Origin: Lagopus muta
Lineage: Eukaryota; Chordata; Aves; Galliformes; Phasianidae
DNA length: 64,000 bases
Direction of reading: 5' to 3'
Assembly: GCF_023343835.1 (NCBI RefSeq)
Contig: NC_064434.1
Location: forward strand, 12,071,505 to 12,135,504
The notes beneath the pieces were generated by a model. The model was not told the DNA's origin, did not search any database, and saw nothing but the letters and a program-made list of their open reading frames with translations. Below are positions 13,001 through 24,174 of the stretch, piece after piece (the first letter of the stretch is position 1; each line of letters opens with the position of its first letter). Both the position numbers and the translations under genes were made by a program.

Positions 13001-14539
13001 CATTTTTATCTCTATTCAGAGCCCCTTACCTTATACTTTGATTGTATATTATCTGAATCTGAAAACATATATACTTACTTCTTGTTTGTAGTTTCCAGCT
13101 AAGATAATAGCACTGCAAATAAGTTTACCTCAAAACTTCAGCCTCTTCCACTCTTCTCCCTTGACACTGAAGATCTAGCACTAAGCCAGAGATGTTCCAA
13201 ACTTTTCCATGGCAAATGAATGTCAAACACAAATGGGCTTTGGATGTTCCTATGAGAAAGTGAGAATGAGAATCAGAAAAACTATATCAAAAGGTTTATA
13301 TATGTACATGTATGCATATGTATATGTTAAAGTATGAAAAACAACTTGTCATATAGTCTAGGGTGGTATGAGAAGACCCATCTACAGACTGGATCAGGAA
13401 GTTTTCTTTACAGGTAAAATATATTGTGATTTTTTAGATGTCATTTCTTTCTGATACAAACAAATGTTTATTGAAAACTAAAGGAAATAATTAATATTTG
13501 TCATTCTCTTTTTGCTGTTTTCAGGGAGCAAAAAAAAACCTGTTGACCTCTTACTGCCTTGCAGGAGGGTGCTTTCCTAGCCATACCAAGCTTTTCAGGT
13601 TTGACTCAGTCTCAGGAATTCTCTCTCTCCTATTTTATTTGATTTATTAGTCTGATATCATAGTTCGTAAAATAAGTTTTCCTCCATAGATCATTGCCAC
13701 TGTTTTTTATTTCCTTAGTTGAGCCCAGATCCCACCTCCCTACCACTTTTCCCTTCCCATTGTGTGGGGCCGGGGTGGGGGGGGAGGGCAGGGGCTCCTG
13801 CTCCCCTGTCATGAGCATAGATTGATCTAGTTAACTCCGTGTCCAAAAAGCATCCTTGCAAATGTATGTTCAGTTTGTCTAATTCAATAACGCACAAACA
13901 GAGCCAGAAATCTGGCCAAACTGCACACGTAACCATAGAATGACACGACAGCTGTGTCCATGAGATCCATACCCTGCTACAGCAGGGTCACCAGAGCAGG
14001 GTGCAACAGAGTGGTTTGCAGCAAAAATGCTCAGAGGTAGGATGTGATGGTGGCTGCATCACTGCAAGGGTTCTGCTACTCTAGGAGGGACAGTGTGCAT
14101 GCACAGCCTGCATGTAAACATGCCAAGAACTTTCAAGGTGGTTTTTGCAGTGAGATGTAGGATTTTGGAATCAACCTTGACAAAAGAGCACCATAAATCA
14201 TTAGCAGTAGAGTTTACAAACTTCTTTCTTAATTGTTCCACAAAAGTCTATTAGATGGGAAGAGCAGTTGTCTTCACATCAGTAGTGAAAAGACAGATAT
14301 TTTCACAAATATTTTCAAATTCCATTCACAACCAAAGCCTCCCAGCACGTTCAGCTGATGAAGACAAAATATTTTTTTATAGTAAGTCTGGAGGATATTA
14401 AAAAGTGTCTATCAAAAGCAGACATTTCAAAAATTGGTGTACCCAAATAACTCACATTCAAAGTTTTTAAAGACAACTTGAGAAATAACTCTCTGGGCCA
14501 CTAGTGTTGATTTCCAATCCAATGTGGAACACTAAAAAC
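13000..14539. other. Intergenic, no gene seen
   Basis: AT-rich apart from the G-quadruplex motif near 13,780. No repeat family or coding frame recognised. Confidence 0.5.
13766..13794 (+). other. G-quadruplex motif
   Basis: Five G-runs (GGGG, GGGG, a run of eight, GGG, GGGG) separated by 1-3 nt on the plus strand, within otherwise AT-rich DNA. It meets the usual G3+N1-7 rule with short loops. Confidence 0.75.
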
Positions 14540-14790
14540 ATTGCAGGGAGCTGAAAGACAGCTAATTTTGTGCTAATAAAAGGCCAAATACAACGACCTA
14601 GGTAATTAGAACCCTGTCACACCAATATTGATCCTAAGCAAAATAGCTGTCTAATAGAGGACTTGATTAATAAATTAAAAGAGGTTAATGTAAATAATGC
14701 CAATCAGCATGGCTTTGCGTCAAGCTAGAGTGGTATTTTTCATGATGAAATTATAAGTTTAGTTAAAAAGAGAACAATAGAGAATTCATA
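14540..14790 (+). mobile_element. Ancient CR1-like reverse-transcriptase relic
   Basis: Conceptual reading with several stops gives a segment resembling the 'NYRPV.L.SI..K' motif near 14,610, then NQHGF at about 14,700, the 'QHGF' motif of CR1/L2 reverse transcriptases. No tail or intact frame. Much more decayed than the other CR1 copies; class assignment by motif memory only. Confidence 0.5.
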
Positions 14791-15651
14791 TATTTCGACC
14801 TCTTAATGGCATTAATTTGATGATCCCGGATTTATTTATTCATTAACTAAGAAATGATGGTGGTGTAAATACAGCATAGGACATATCAATAAAACTATCT
14901 GACTGATAGATCTACAGACTTACTTATAAGTAGACATGCATCTTCAAGAATGTGGGGTGGGCTTTTATTTGTTTGTTGCTTTTGTGGGTGTTTTTCTTTG
15001 TTTTTGCATCCTCCATGTAATCTGGACATACATATTGGCACATGTATGTGAGTCCATCAGAGTAACTAATGAAGAAAACAGAGGTACAAGACACCTCAAA
15101 ACCTGGCTATAAACTTTGATCTCAAATATGTAAACATTGGCTGTAGTATCTTCTAGAATAATCAGCACTTCCAGCACACAACCTCAAACATTCTCAGGAG
15201 TTAAAAAATAAAAATTAGAAAAAGGAGAGAGATATCCATGAATTGTCAGTTAAGATTCAGTTTCCAGTATGATTCTCTGCTAATAGTCACTGGATACCAA
15301 AATAATATGTTCATATAGTGTAGGGAGGCTACATTAACTCCGTGCTTGGAAATGGTGCTGATGTAGGTGGAACACTTCTTTCCTTACTAAGAAGGAAAAA
15401 ACCCCATTCTGAGGCACTGGAGTTTTAGCAGAAGCCACAATAACAATGTAAGGATTAAAAATATACTTTTTAGTGAAGCACGTGAAATCTCAGGTAAATA
15501 GCTCATGGCTAAGAAAACAAAGGCATGATCATATCATATTATCTATTTACTTATTTAAGGAACAAAATTGAACAATAGAAATTTTTTCAGTCCAGATGAA
15601 GAAGATTTAACAGGCTCCTATTTATAAGAAATTAAGTAGGAAAGGTTAGAT

Positions 15652-15738
15652 GAGCAATTGTAGAATCACAGGTCTCATCCAACCTGGCCTTGTATGCCTC
15701 CAGGGATGGGGCATCGAAAGCTGTTTAGGTGGTGTAGC
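15652..15738 (-). mobile_element. CR1 LINE 3' fragment
   Basis: tgtagaatcacaggtctcat followed by ccaacctggccttgtatgcc and tccagggatggggcat, a standard CR1 3' block. Confidence 0.8.
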
Positions 15739-16114
15739 ATCATGGGACATGCAAAACACAGAAGGAAGGATGTGCCTTTCACTTTCTAGTACCTTGGCTA
15801 ATGTTGCAGCCACTTGGATATAAAGCAAAAGCTGTCAGAGGTGATGCTGTCACTCTTTCAAGAAAAAGTAAAACATATTTTTACATTTGATGTAGAATGT
15901 AGTTCTGTAAGAGTATTTCTACCAGCAATTCTCAAAGAATATCTGCAGGTGATTTAGCCAGAGAAAGGGGAAATATTTATTTTGTGTCCTACTGATTCAC
16001 TTTTGTATAATTGCCAATGGAAATCTTGGAGACCTTGCAGTTTGGTACTGAAATTATTCTCTGAACTGTGGCAACTCTGGTCTTGTTCAGCACCTGGAAA
16101 ATAGTGCTCAGGAC

Positions 16115-16630
16115 ACAGAATCACAGAATTATTTGATTGGAAGGACCTTTAAAGACCATCTCGTCTAACTCCCCTGCAAAAAACAGGGACACTTACAGCT
16201 CCATCAGGTGCTCAGAGTCCCATTCAGTTTGACCTTCAGGAATGGAGTATCTACCACCTCTCTGGGCTACCAGTGCAAGTGCCTCACCACCCTTACTGTA
16301 AAGAACTTTTCTTTTATAACCAATCTTCCACTCTTCTCGCTTTTAATTTGAAACCATTTCCTCTTCTCCTATCAAAACAGGCCCTGCTAAAGAGTCTGTC
16401 CTCTTCTTTCTTACAGTCACCCTGTAGATACTGTATGGCCACTCTCAGATCTCCCTGAATCTTTCTCCTCTCCACACTGAACATTTCCAAGTATCTCACT
16501 CTGTCCTCAAGAGGTGTTCCATCCCATGGATCATTTCTGTGGCCTTCCTCTGGATATGTTCCATCAGGTCCATGTTTCTCCTGTATTGAGGATACCAAGA
16601 ACTTAATCCCAAAACCAAGATGCACCTAAT
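16115..16630 (-). mobile_element. CR1 LINE 3' fragment
   Basis: Tail cacagaatcacagaattatt, then tggaaggacctttaaagacc. The fragment continues about 500 bp through typical CR1 3' sequence (ctgggctaccagtgcaagtg, ctctccacactgaacatttc, tctcctgtattgaggatacc). Confidence 0.9.
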
Positions 16631-16722
16631 TCATCTCATACACTTCACTAGACTTAGTTCAGAATCCTCTATGATCTATGAGCAATTCATACCTTGTAAT
16701 CAACTCAAAAGTGCACCTGGAA

Positions 16723-16749
16723 GCAAAACAAAACAAAACAAAACAAAAC
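16723..16749. repeat. (AAAAC)n microsatellite
   Basis: About five copies of the pentamer. Confidence 0.93.
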
Positions 16750-19411
16750 CATTATATTTTTGCATAGATTTGAATATTGGCTTCTCTGAGAGACATATGG
16801 TTTCCCCCCTCAAAGTGTATGTAATGCAGTAGCCATACTTTAATTCAATAATAGGTAATTTTGCTTCATTACATAAATGTACAAATATCTGGTCATTTCA
16901 AATCTATATTACCACTTTTATCTTAAAAAGAAAAAAAGGTTTATGTTTGGTTCTTCTTAGGTATAACAGCCCACTACATAGTACTCAAAAGAGCTCCTGA
17001 AAATCCAGAAGAATACAACATAGATTCTGCTCTAAGTTTTAAATTGCTTTACTTTTAAATTTTAGTCAGACCCTTAACTTTATTTAAATGCATTTTTGAT
17101 TGTACCTATAAAATATTTATGCTTTAATATATACAGTATCATTATCCTACACCGTGAGAAGCATAAAAGCATACAAAAGTAATAGTTTCTTGACGTAGTA
17201 AAGGATTAATATGTATGAATTGAATTATTTTTGTATTCTGTCAACTCACATTTCATGGGGAGATCAAATGTATAGACAGAGAAAATCCCTCATCTAGCTT
17301 CAACTTCATAGGGACTTAAATAGAAACATGAGGTACGTGTGATCCCTCATATCACCTTTACAAACTGGATTTCAACATGGAGATCATTAGAGAATGTTGC
17401 CTGCTGGAGTGATTTAGCTATTTATTTATTTTAATGTTATTATTTAATTTTTACATTTGAGAATTTAATCTTTTCTGTGCCGTTTTAGAAAGTTTTGTAA
17501 TGACCACTTTTGGTCATCAGCATGTTATCTTTAGGACTTCTTTGACAAAACTGGGGATGCAGGGATAAAAACAAATGTATAAAATCGTTTCTAACAGATA
17601 CCTCTAAAAATGTCCTTGGTACTTTTTAGAGAGAGGAATAGTATAATCCAGTGGTATTACACAGTCTTTCTTGGGTGTCCCTATAGTCCTAACGCCACCC
17701 ATGTACAAAGTAACACACATAGACTTTTAAAATGTAATCTGGACAGTTTCTCATTCTTTGAAATTAATTTTTGAAGGTTTATTCCTATTTTTCTCTCAAG
17801 TGTATAGGAAGAAAGACAACTACATTCCTATAGTTCAGTTGCTTTGCTGCTCTCTTTCAGTGCAACAGCAAGAACAGGGTTTTGTGCTACAGTTCCTTAT
17901 CTATGACAGGAACTTAATATTGAGGTCAACTAAATTCTCCACTTCCAAAGGCAGTATTTGGAATTTGCCATTTTGAAAATTGTTGCTAATATATATGTCT
18001 CTAATTAAAATCAGATGCAATACAGCAGCAGAAAGTGCTGGCTGTAGCTCTTTATGCAGGACCCTCTTGCAGAAGTGCTGTAATTTCATTCCCAGCTAAC
18101 ATATGGTAGCAGTCAAGCGTGTAATCTATCTGGGAGTCTCAGTGGCAATACAAACAGGCGACATCCTCCCACTCTTCTTTAAGGACATATCAGTGTGCAC
18201 TTAGTTAATAAAAATCAGCATTCTTTCAATTCCACCCCACCTGTCTGGGAGCATTTTTACTTAGCATGAAGCATGATCCATCCAGTTCAGTCCAACGCAT
18301 GCTGATCTCTTCTTCCTGAGCAATTGGTGTGGTTATAAAACAAAGCACCTCTGCCTGTTCTGCCCTCAGCTGTTCTTTTTGAACCACAGAACAAAAGAAA
18401 GTGTGGAAAATTGTCAGTAAGTGACTGAGATAATATTTCCTAGAATGGTAACACCATTAGGAGCAGGAGTCAAGGCCAGCCAGTTCTGTGTTTTGATTTC
18501 TGCTTCTTATTTTTATTTTTGCTTCAGCACTTAAAATGTAATAAGCTTCACTTCATGGTTAGAGCATATTATGAATGAAAACTTTTCTTGAAAAAATTAT
18601 TTTGAGTTTGAAAATGTTATTTTCCTTGTTTTTATATACACAATTTTTTATTATTATTTTTTTCTTCCACAACACTTCATACTCTGGTCCAAGAGGAAAG
18701 GAACAAAAACCAAAATTTTTACCAGCACCATTGGCATCTACAAAAACAGAATTCCTAAGGTCTCAAAAAAATTTGGCTGTGAAAACATTTCAAAATAGCT
18801 TCTCGTGCCACTCATGGGATTACTGCCAGACATATGTACTTCTGAGCACAAGTTCTTCTAGAGAAGAAAATAAATAAGTAAATGAATAGAATGAATAGAT
18901 CAATCTTGCAACTATTTTTTTTCTAGACCCTTGCAATGTACAAACTGCAAATCTGACCTTTGCAGTAGGAGAGAAAACAAAACCCAGTCCTTGGGTCAGC
19001 CCTTGGCTGTTAGCAGATTGCTCTTTAGCACAATAGGGAATTTAATGAGTCTTTCAAGCGCAGCACAACCTCCCCTGGCTGAGACTGGTACACACAGCTG
19101 CCACCTCGACCTGCAATTTTGGTATTCCCAGAAGTTCTCATCAGTGCACACAAGTTGTGTTATCACCCCTAATTGACTGCAGGACTTCAATCACACTGGT
19201 AAATTTAGCAATAATTACACATCCTTGCCACCGTTGAGGAATTACCTCTCAGGGCATGAAATCTGTTTATGCTCACTTCCAACAAATTCTAGGCTAAGGA
19301 AGTTTGCTCAGCTCCACAGGCAAATTGTCAAATAAAAACCTCATTCTTTAAATTAAGGACACCATGGAAGAGTACTTACATTCAGCATCTTGATCTACTT
19401 CTTAGTTTCTC

Positions 19412-19446
19412 AGAAAACAAAACAAAACAAAACAAAAACAAAAAAC
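19412..19446. repeat. (AAAAC)n microsatellite
   Basis: About six slightly irregular copies of AAAAC. Confidence 0.92.
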
Positions 19447-19744
19447 TAAGGTACAATTTGTAACTAAGGGACAATTTGTTCCACACAGACAGCAACACAT
19501 CTCTCTCCCAACTTTCTAGCGCAAAATAATTTTCAGAGAGAACTTAAGTTCCTTCCTTCCTTCATTCAGCTCACTACTTGTCTATCTCAGCCTTCCAGCT
19601 TGTTCATTTAGAAACAATAACTTTGAGCATAGGAGCTAGTATAATTCTCTTGTCGGAGAGAGTATGCGGAGAACGAGGTGAGAAAAGGCATCACTTTGTT
19701 TCAGGAAAGCACTTCTGCACCTCAGTAACAACACAAGAATTTTA

Positions 19745-20085
19745 TCACAGAATCACAGCATTGCAGGCTGGGAGGGGCTTCTGGAGATCATCAGTCCAAC
19801 CCACTGTTGAAGCAGGTTACCTGCAGCAGGACACACAGGAAAGCATCCAGATGGGCCTTGAATATCTCCAGAGGAGACTCCACAACCTCTCTGGGCAGCC
19901 TGTTTCACTGCTCTATCACCTTCACAGTAAATAAAAGAAGTTCTTCATTGTGTTAGGATGGAACTTTCTGTGTTCCACTTTCTGCCCCTTGTTCTATTGC
20001 TGCTCAACCGCTGCAAAGTCTCCATCCCCACTGACTCGACTCCCACACTTTAGATATTTATGAGCAGTTATGAGGATGTGTCAAA
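19745..20085 (-). mobile_element. CR1 LINE 3' fragment
   Basis: Tail atcacagaatcacagcattg, then gggaggggcttctggagatc, the ctctctgggcagcctgtttc block and the ttagatatttatgagcagtt block. The 5' limit is blurred. Confidence 0.88.
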
Positions 20086-21747
20086 CACTGCTATGCGATT
20101 TCTTGACTTTTCTGCCAATGTCAAGTCCAGAATGACTTTCAGCAGCCAGCTGTTGCCCCTGATATTGCCCATTAGTAGCTTTCACATTTGCAAGCTCCCT
20201 CAGAGGAGTGCTGCTGTACTGTACCTCTGCTGCTCTAAACCCCAGACATGCTATCTCCTTTCTTGCATGCTAAAGTCAATTCCTGAGATTGGTTCCCTAA
20301 ATTTATATATGAATAATACCTTTTGCTATAAAATCTTTCCATTAAAAATCTTTTAAAGTCATAACATGAGTGCTTGCTACTGATATGAAAAGCAGCATTC
20401 CACCATACAGCAAAGATAAGCAAGAAGCACTCATAATACTGGAAAATGTTTCTCATATCAGCAGCACCTTTGGAAATTAACTCAGTCTTCAAAACTCTCT
20501 CTTTGCATCTAACAGTTACTGAGACTGCTGGAGCTGCTCTCATAGAAAACATAATCACCTTCACAAGGCTTAATTTCTGTGTGAAGATTAATTAGTTTAA
20601 TGCAGGAAACAGTCTACTGGAGTTTGAGATTTCTCTTTCAAATGAGTTGAAGACTTGAATTTGGTGAATGTCGGCTAAGAAGGTGTGGCTGCTGGATGCA
20701 ACACTGCACAACAGCTGCATGATGGGAGAGAGAACGCTCCAAGGGTTCTACCTGAGTGAACAATTTTAAGTGTCTTCTTAAACACTTACAAGTAGTAGAA
20801 TAGCTTCGTTTTGAGGGAGGGAGGTGGAATTACTCCCTGCTTGTGTTTATTACAATTTGTTATGCTCACTACAAATGTTATCTGAACCAGAACACAGCTG
20901 AATTTGGGATTTCTGAATGACCCTGCAGCCCTGTATCTTGCATTACCTTGATTTGTTCTAGACTAAGTAAAACAAGTAAACAAGTAAAAACAAGTAAAGA
21001 GAACTTGTATTTTTTGTATACTAAGTTATATAAAGAATTTTACACAGAAATTTAAGATTTTAGTACAGAGATAAGGAAATACAAGAGCAGTTTCTCTACC
21101 TCATCTCTCATCCCCCACAGGCACCCTGTTACTTTAAGACAACCACAACTTAGCTGGGCATCAAGACCTCAACTGCCTCAAATCTGAACACTCCTGAAAG
21201 CACTTTTGTTTAGAAGATTGTTTTCAAACTGTTAATTTAAGTCCCAGTCAGGTTTTGGTTTGGGCTCCTTTTTAATTTTGTAAAGATCACATTTCTTAAC
21301 CATCTTACCGCTGCCTTTTCTCCTCAGCCTCTTGTTGACTTTTCAGTAGTTGTAAAATGAAATGAGCCCTGAAACTGCTTTGGTGATACAAGAATGAAAG
21401 CTAACTCAACAGCAGAGCAATTGGATTGGCAACCAAGTACACACTAAGACTGAGAGGTCACTTCACTGATTGCTTTATCAGAAAAGAAGACATATTTAAG
21501 GGGTCATTATATAGGCTTGATAAAAACATTTCATACACAAACCCATACTTCTGATTGCTCTGGTAGCCTCCGTGCACTGTTTATTTGGGCAGTTGCCCAG
21601 GGATTTCCTGCTTTATTAAAGACATCACATCCTAGTGTAGCATTTACATAACTTATTTAAGTGTGTACGTAAGTACAGTAAAATACATGCAGGAAGCTTC
21701 TGATGCAATATAAAGATCATTTGAAAGTCATTAGGAAAAACTGTGCA
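20086..21747. other. Intergenic, no gene seen
   Basis: Unique AT-rich DNA between a CR1 and the mariner. A small (AACAAGTAAA)-like duplication is at 20967-21000. Confidence 0.5.
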
Positions 21748-22820
21748 AGGGCTGATCCAAAAGTAATGCCTCCTATCTGACTATGTTGGCCCACAACGTC
21801 AGAGGCAGATGTTGATGCTGTGGCAGCCAAGGCTGAGTGCTCCTGCCAACATTCTCTTACATTTTGTCACTGTGTGACAGATGGCAGCAGAGGGCAGCCT
21901 GACAAATGGTGTCTGCAGTGGAAGTGCTTGTGAAGCAAAGGTGTGTCATTGAATTCCTCCAAGCAGAAAAACTTGCACCCATTGACATTCGTCAACACTT
22001 GCTCAGTGTTTATGGAGCCCAAACAGTGGATGTGAGCGCAATGTGCCAAGTGAATGGTGCATTTCAGCAGTGGGAACAGCAGTGTGAAAGACAAGCCCTG
22101 TTCCAGGCAGCCACAGCTGTCACACCACAAAATGATGAGCACACAGTCAGCTCATCTGCACGGTGGATTATAAGAAGGAGAAGGTGTAGGGAGCTGAGTA
22201 TCACTTCAGTGCATTGGAAATAATGGTGGCAACACTGGAATATCACAAAGCTTGTGCCAGGTGGGTCCCAAAATTAGTCATGCAGGACCAGAAAGAGCAC
22301 TGTAAGCAAGTTCACCAGGACCTACTGAACCAGTAGGAGGCTGAAGGTGACAATTTCCTGCATCACATCATTACTGGTGACTACTATGAGTTGGAGTCAA
22401 AATGGTAGTCCGTGAAATAGTGACATGTGAATTCCCTAGAAAAGAAAAAGTTCAAGACACAGCTATAAGTGGGTAAAGAAACACCCACTGACTTTTGGGA
22501 TAGGAAAGGGGTAATCCTTCTGGATTTCCTGGAACCTGGACAAACCATTAGTTCTGACTGCTACATCACAGCGCTGACCAAGCTGAAGGCTCAAACTTCA
22601 GGACAGTCTTTGATAGAGAGCAAGGCCAGAAAAGAAAACCTTTTTCTCACAATAAAATAACGCTAGAACCCATAATATTTTGAAGAGTATGTTACCAACC
22701 TTGTCTAGACTGTTCTACAAGATTCACCACGTAGTCTGGATTTGGCACCTTCTGACTTTCATCAGTTTGGGCTGATGAAAAATGGGTTGTATAGCAATAT
22801 TTTCCTACTAATGATCCTAG
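21748..22820 (+). mobile_element. Mariner (GalluHop-like) DNA transposon, 5' part with degraded transposase
   Basis: It opens with an inverted-repeat type end (ctgatccaaaagtaatgcct, 21752-21771). Transposase remnants follow in shifting frames: an N-terminal helix-turn-helix region (21906-22080), GVILLDFLEPGQTI (22512-22553) and LAPSDFHQFGLMKNG (about 22743-22787). These are mariner transposase landmarks of the DD34D group. Stops and frameshifts mean no working enzyme. A CR1 interrupts the element at about 22,820. Confidence 0.85.
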
Positions 22821-23960
22821 GACCAGGGAAGAGCCACTGATGTCATCTAATTGGACTTCAGTAAGGGCTTTGACACAAGACCCACAACAACCTTCCCTCC
22901 AAATTGGAAAGATATGGATTTGATGGGTGGATTGTTCAATGGACAAGAAAGTGGCTGCAGGATCGAGTCCAGAGAGTGGTGGACAATGGTTTCATGTCTG
23001 GATGGAGATCAGTGACGAGTGATGCCCCCCAGGGGTCGGTGCTGTATTCAATACTGTGTAATATCTTCATCAGTGGCATCAACAGTGGAGTCATGTGCAC
23101 CCTCAGCAAGTTTGCTGATGATACCAAGCTGTGGGGTGTGGTCAACACCCCAGAGAGATGGGATGCCATCCAGCAGGACCTGCGAACTGTGGGCATAAGT
23201 GAGCCTCATAAGGTTCAACAAATCCAAGTGCAAGGTCTTGTGTCTGGGTTGAAGCAACCCCTACTACCAGTGTAAGCTGAGGGATGAAAGAATTAAGCAC
23301 AGCCCTGCCGAAATAGTCAGCAATGTGCCCTCACAGCCCAGAAAGTCAACCACATCCTGGGCTGCATAGAAAGATGCATGGCCAGCAGAGCAAGGGAGGT
23401 CATCCTGTCCTCCTACTCTGCACAGGCAGGACTTCACCTGGAATGCTGTGTCCAGGTGCGGAGTCTTCAGTACAGGAGAGACATGGATCTGTCAGAGTGT
23501 GTCCAGAAGAGGGTCACAAAAATGATCCATGGAATAGAGCATGAGATATCCTATGAGAACAGGGTGAGACAACTGAGGCTCTTCAGCCTGGAGAAGAGAA
23601 GGTAGTGAGGTGACCTGATAGCAACCTTCCAGTGTTTGGAGGGGAGGATACAGGAAAGAAGGATACAAACTCTTCAGCAGGGCCTTCGGTGATAGAACAA
23701 GGGGAAATGGCTTCAAGCTTAAAGAGGGGAGATTTAGATTAGATATAAGGGAAAAATCTTTTACAGTGAGAGTGGTGAGGTACTGGAATAGGTAACCCAG
23801 TGTTGTGGTTGATGCTGTGTCCCTGTAGACTTTCAAGGCAAGACTGGAGCAGGCCCTGGGCAACCTGATCTAACTGTGGTGCCCCTGTTCACTGCAGGGG
23901 AGTTGGACTAGATGGTCCTCCAATGTCCCTTCCACCTCTCAAGGATTCTATGATGCTATG
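22821..23960 (+). mobile_element. CR1 LINE inserted within the mariner
   Basis: It starts near gaccagggaagagccactga with the ORF2 sequence that encodes 'KGFDT' and shows ERYGFDGWIVQW, QGSVL and FADDTKLW (about 23,113; the catalytic FADD of reverse transcriptase) in a plus-strand frame at 22904-23275. The 3' region and the tail gattctatgatgctatg (23944-23960) close it. It is 5'-truncated and frame-broken. Confidence 0.92.
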
Positions 23961-24174
23961 GCATGATAGAAGCTGCAAAACAGTAAGACACCACTGCCAG
24001 TACAGATTTCATGAAGATTTTGTTCAGTGCTGACTGACATGCATAGATAATAGTAGTGACTATGTTGAAAGTGTCTTCTAGCTGAGAACTTGCTCTTACT
24101 AAACAGTGTTACTGCAGTCTCTACAATCTTTAGTTCTTACGGAAATAAATAGGAGGTGTTACTTTCAGAGGAAC
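23961..24174 (+). mobile_element. Mariner (GalluHop-like) DNA transposon, 3' part
   Basis: After the CR1 tail, transposase C-terminal sequence resumes (GDYVE-like reading at about 24,057, here decayed). The segment ends at ataggaggtgttactttc (24149-24166), a diverged inverted copy of the 5' end's gtaatgcctcctat. Together with 21748-22820 this makes one element split by CR1. Confidence 0.75.

Larger units (their letters stand above)
16631..19744. other. Intergenic, no gene seen
   Basis: AT-rich unique sequence. It contains the (AAAAC)n at 16723 and another at 19412. No exon structure recognised. Confidence 0.55.
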
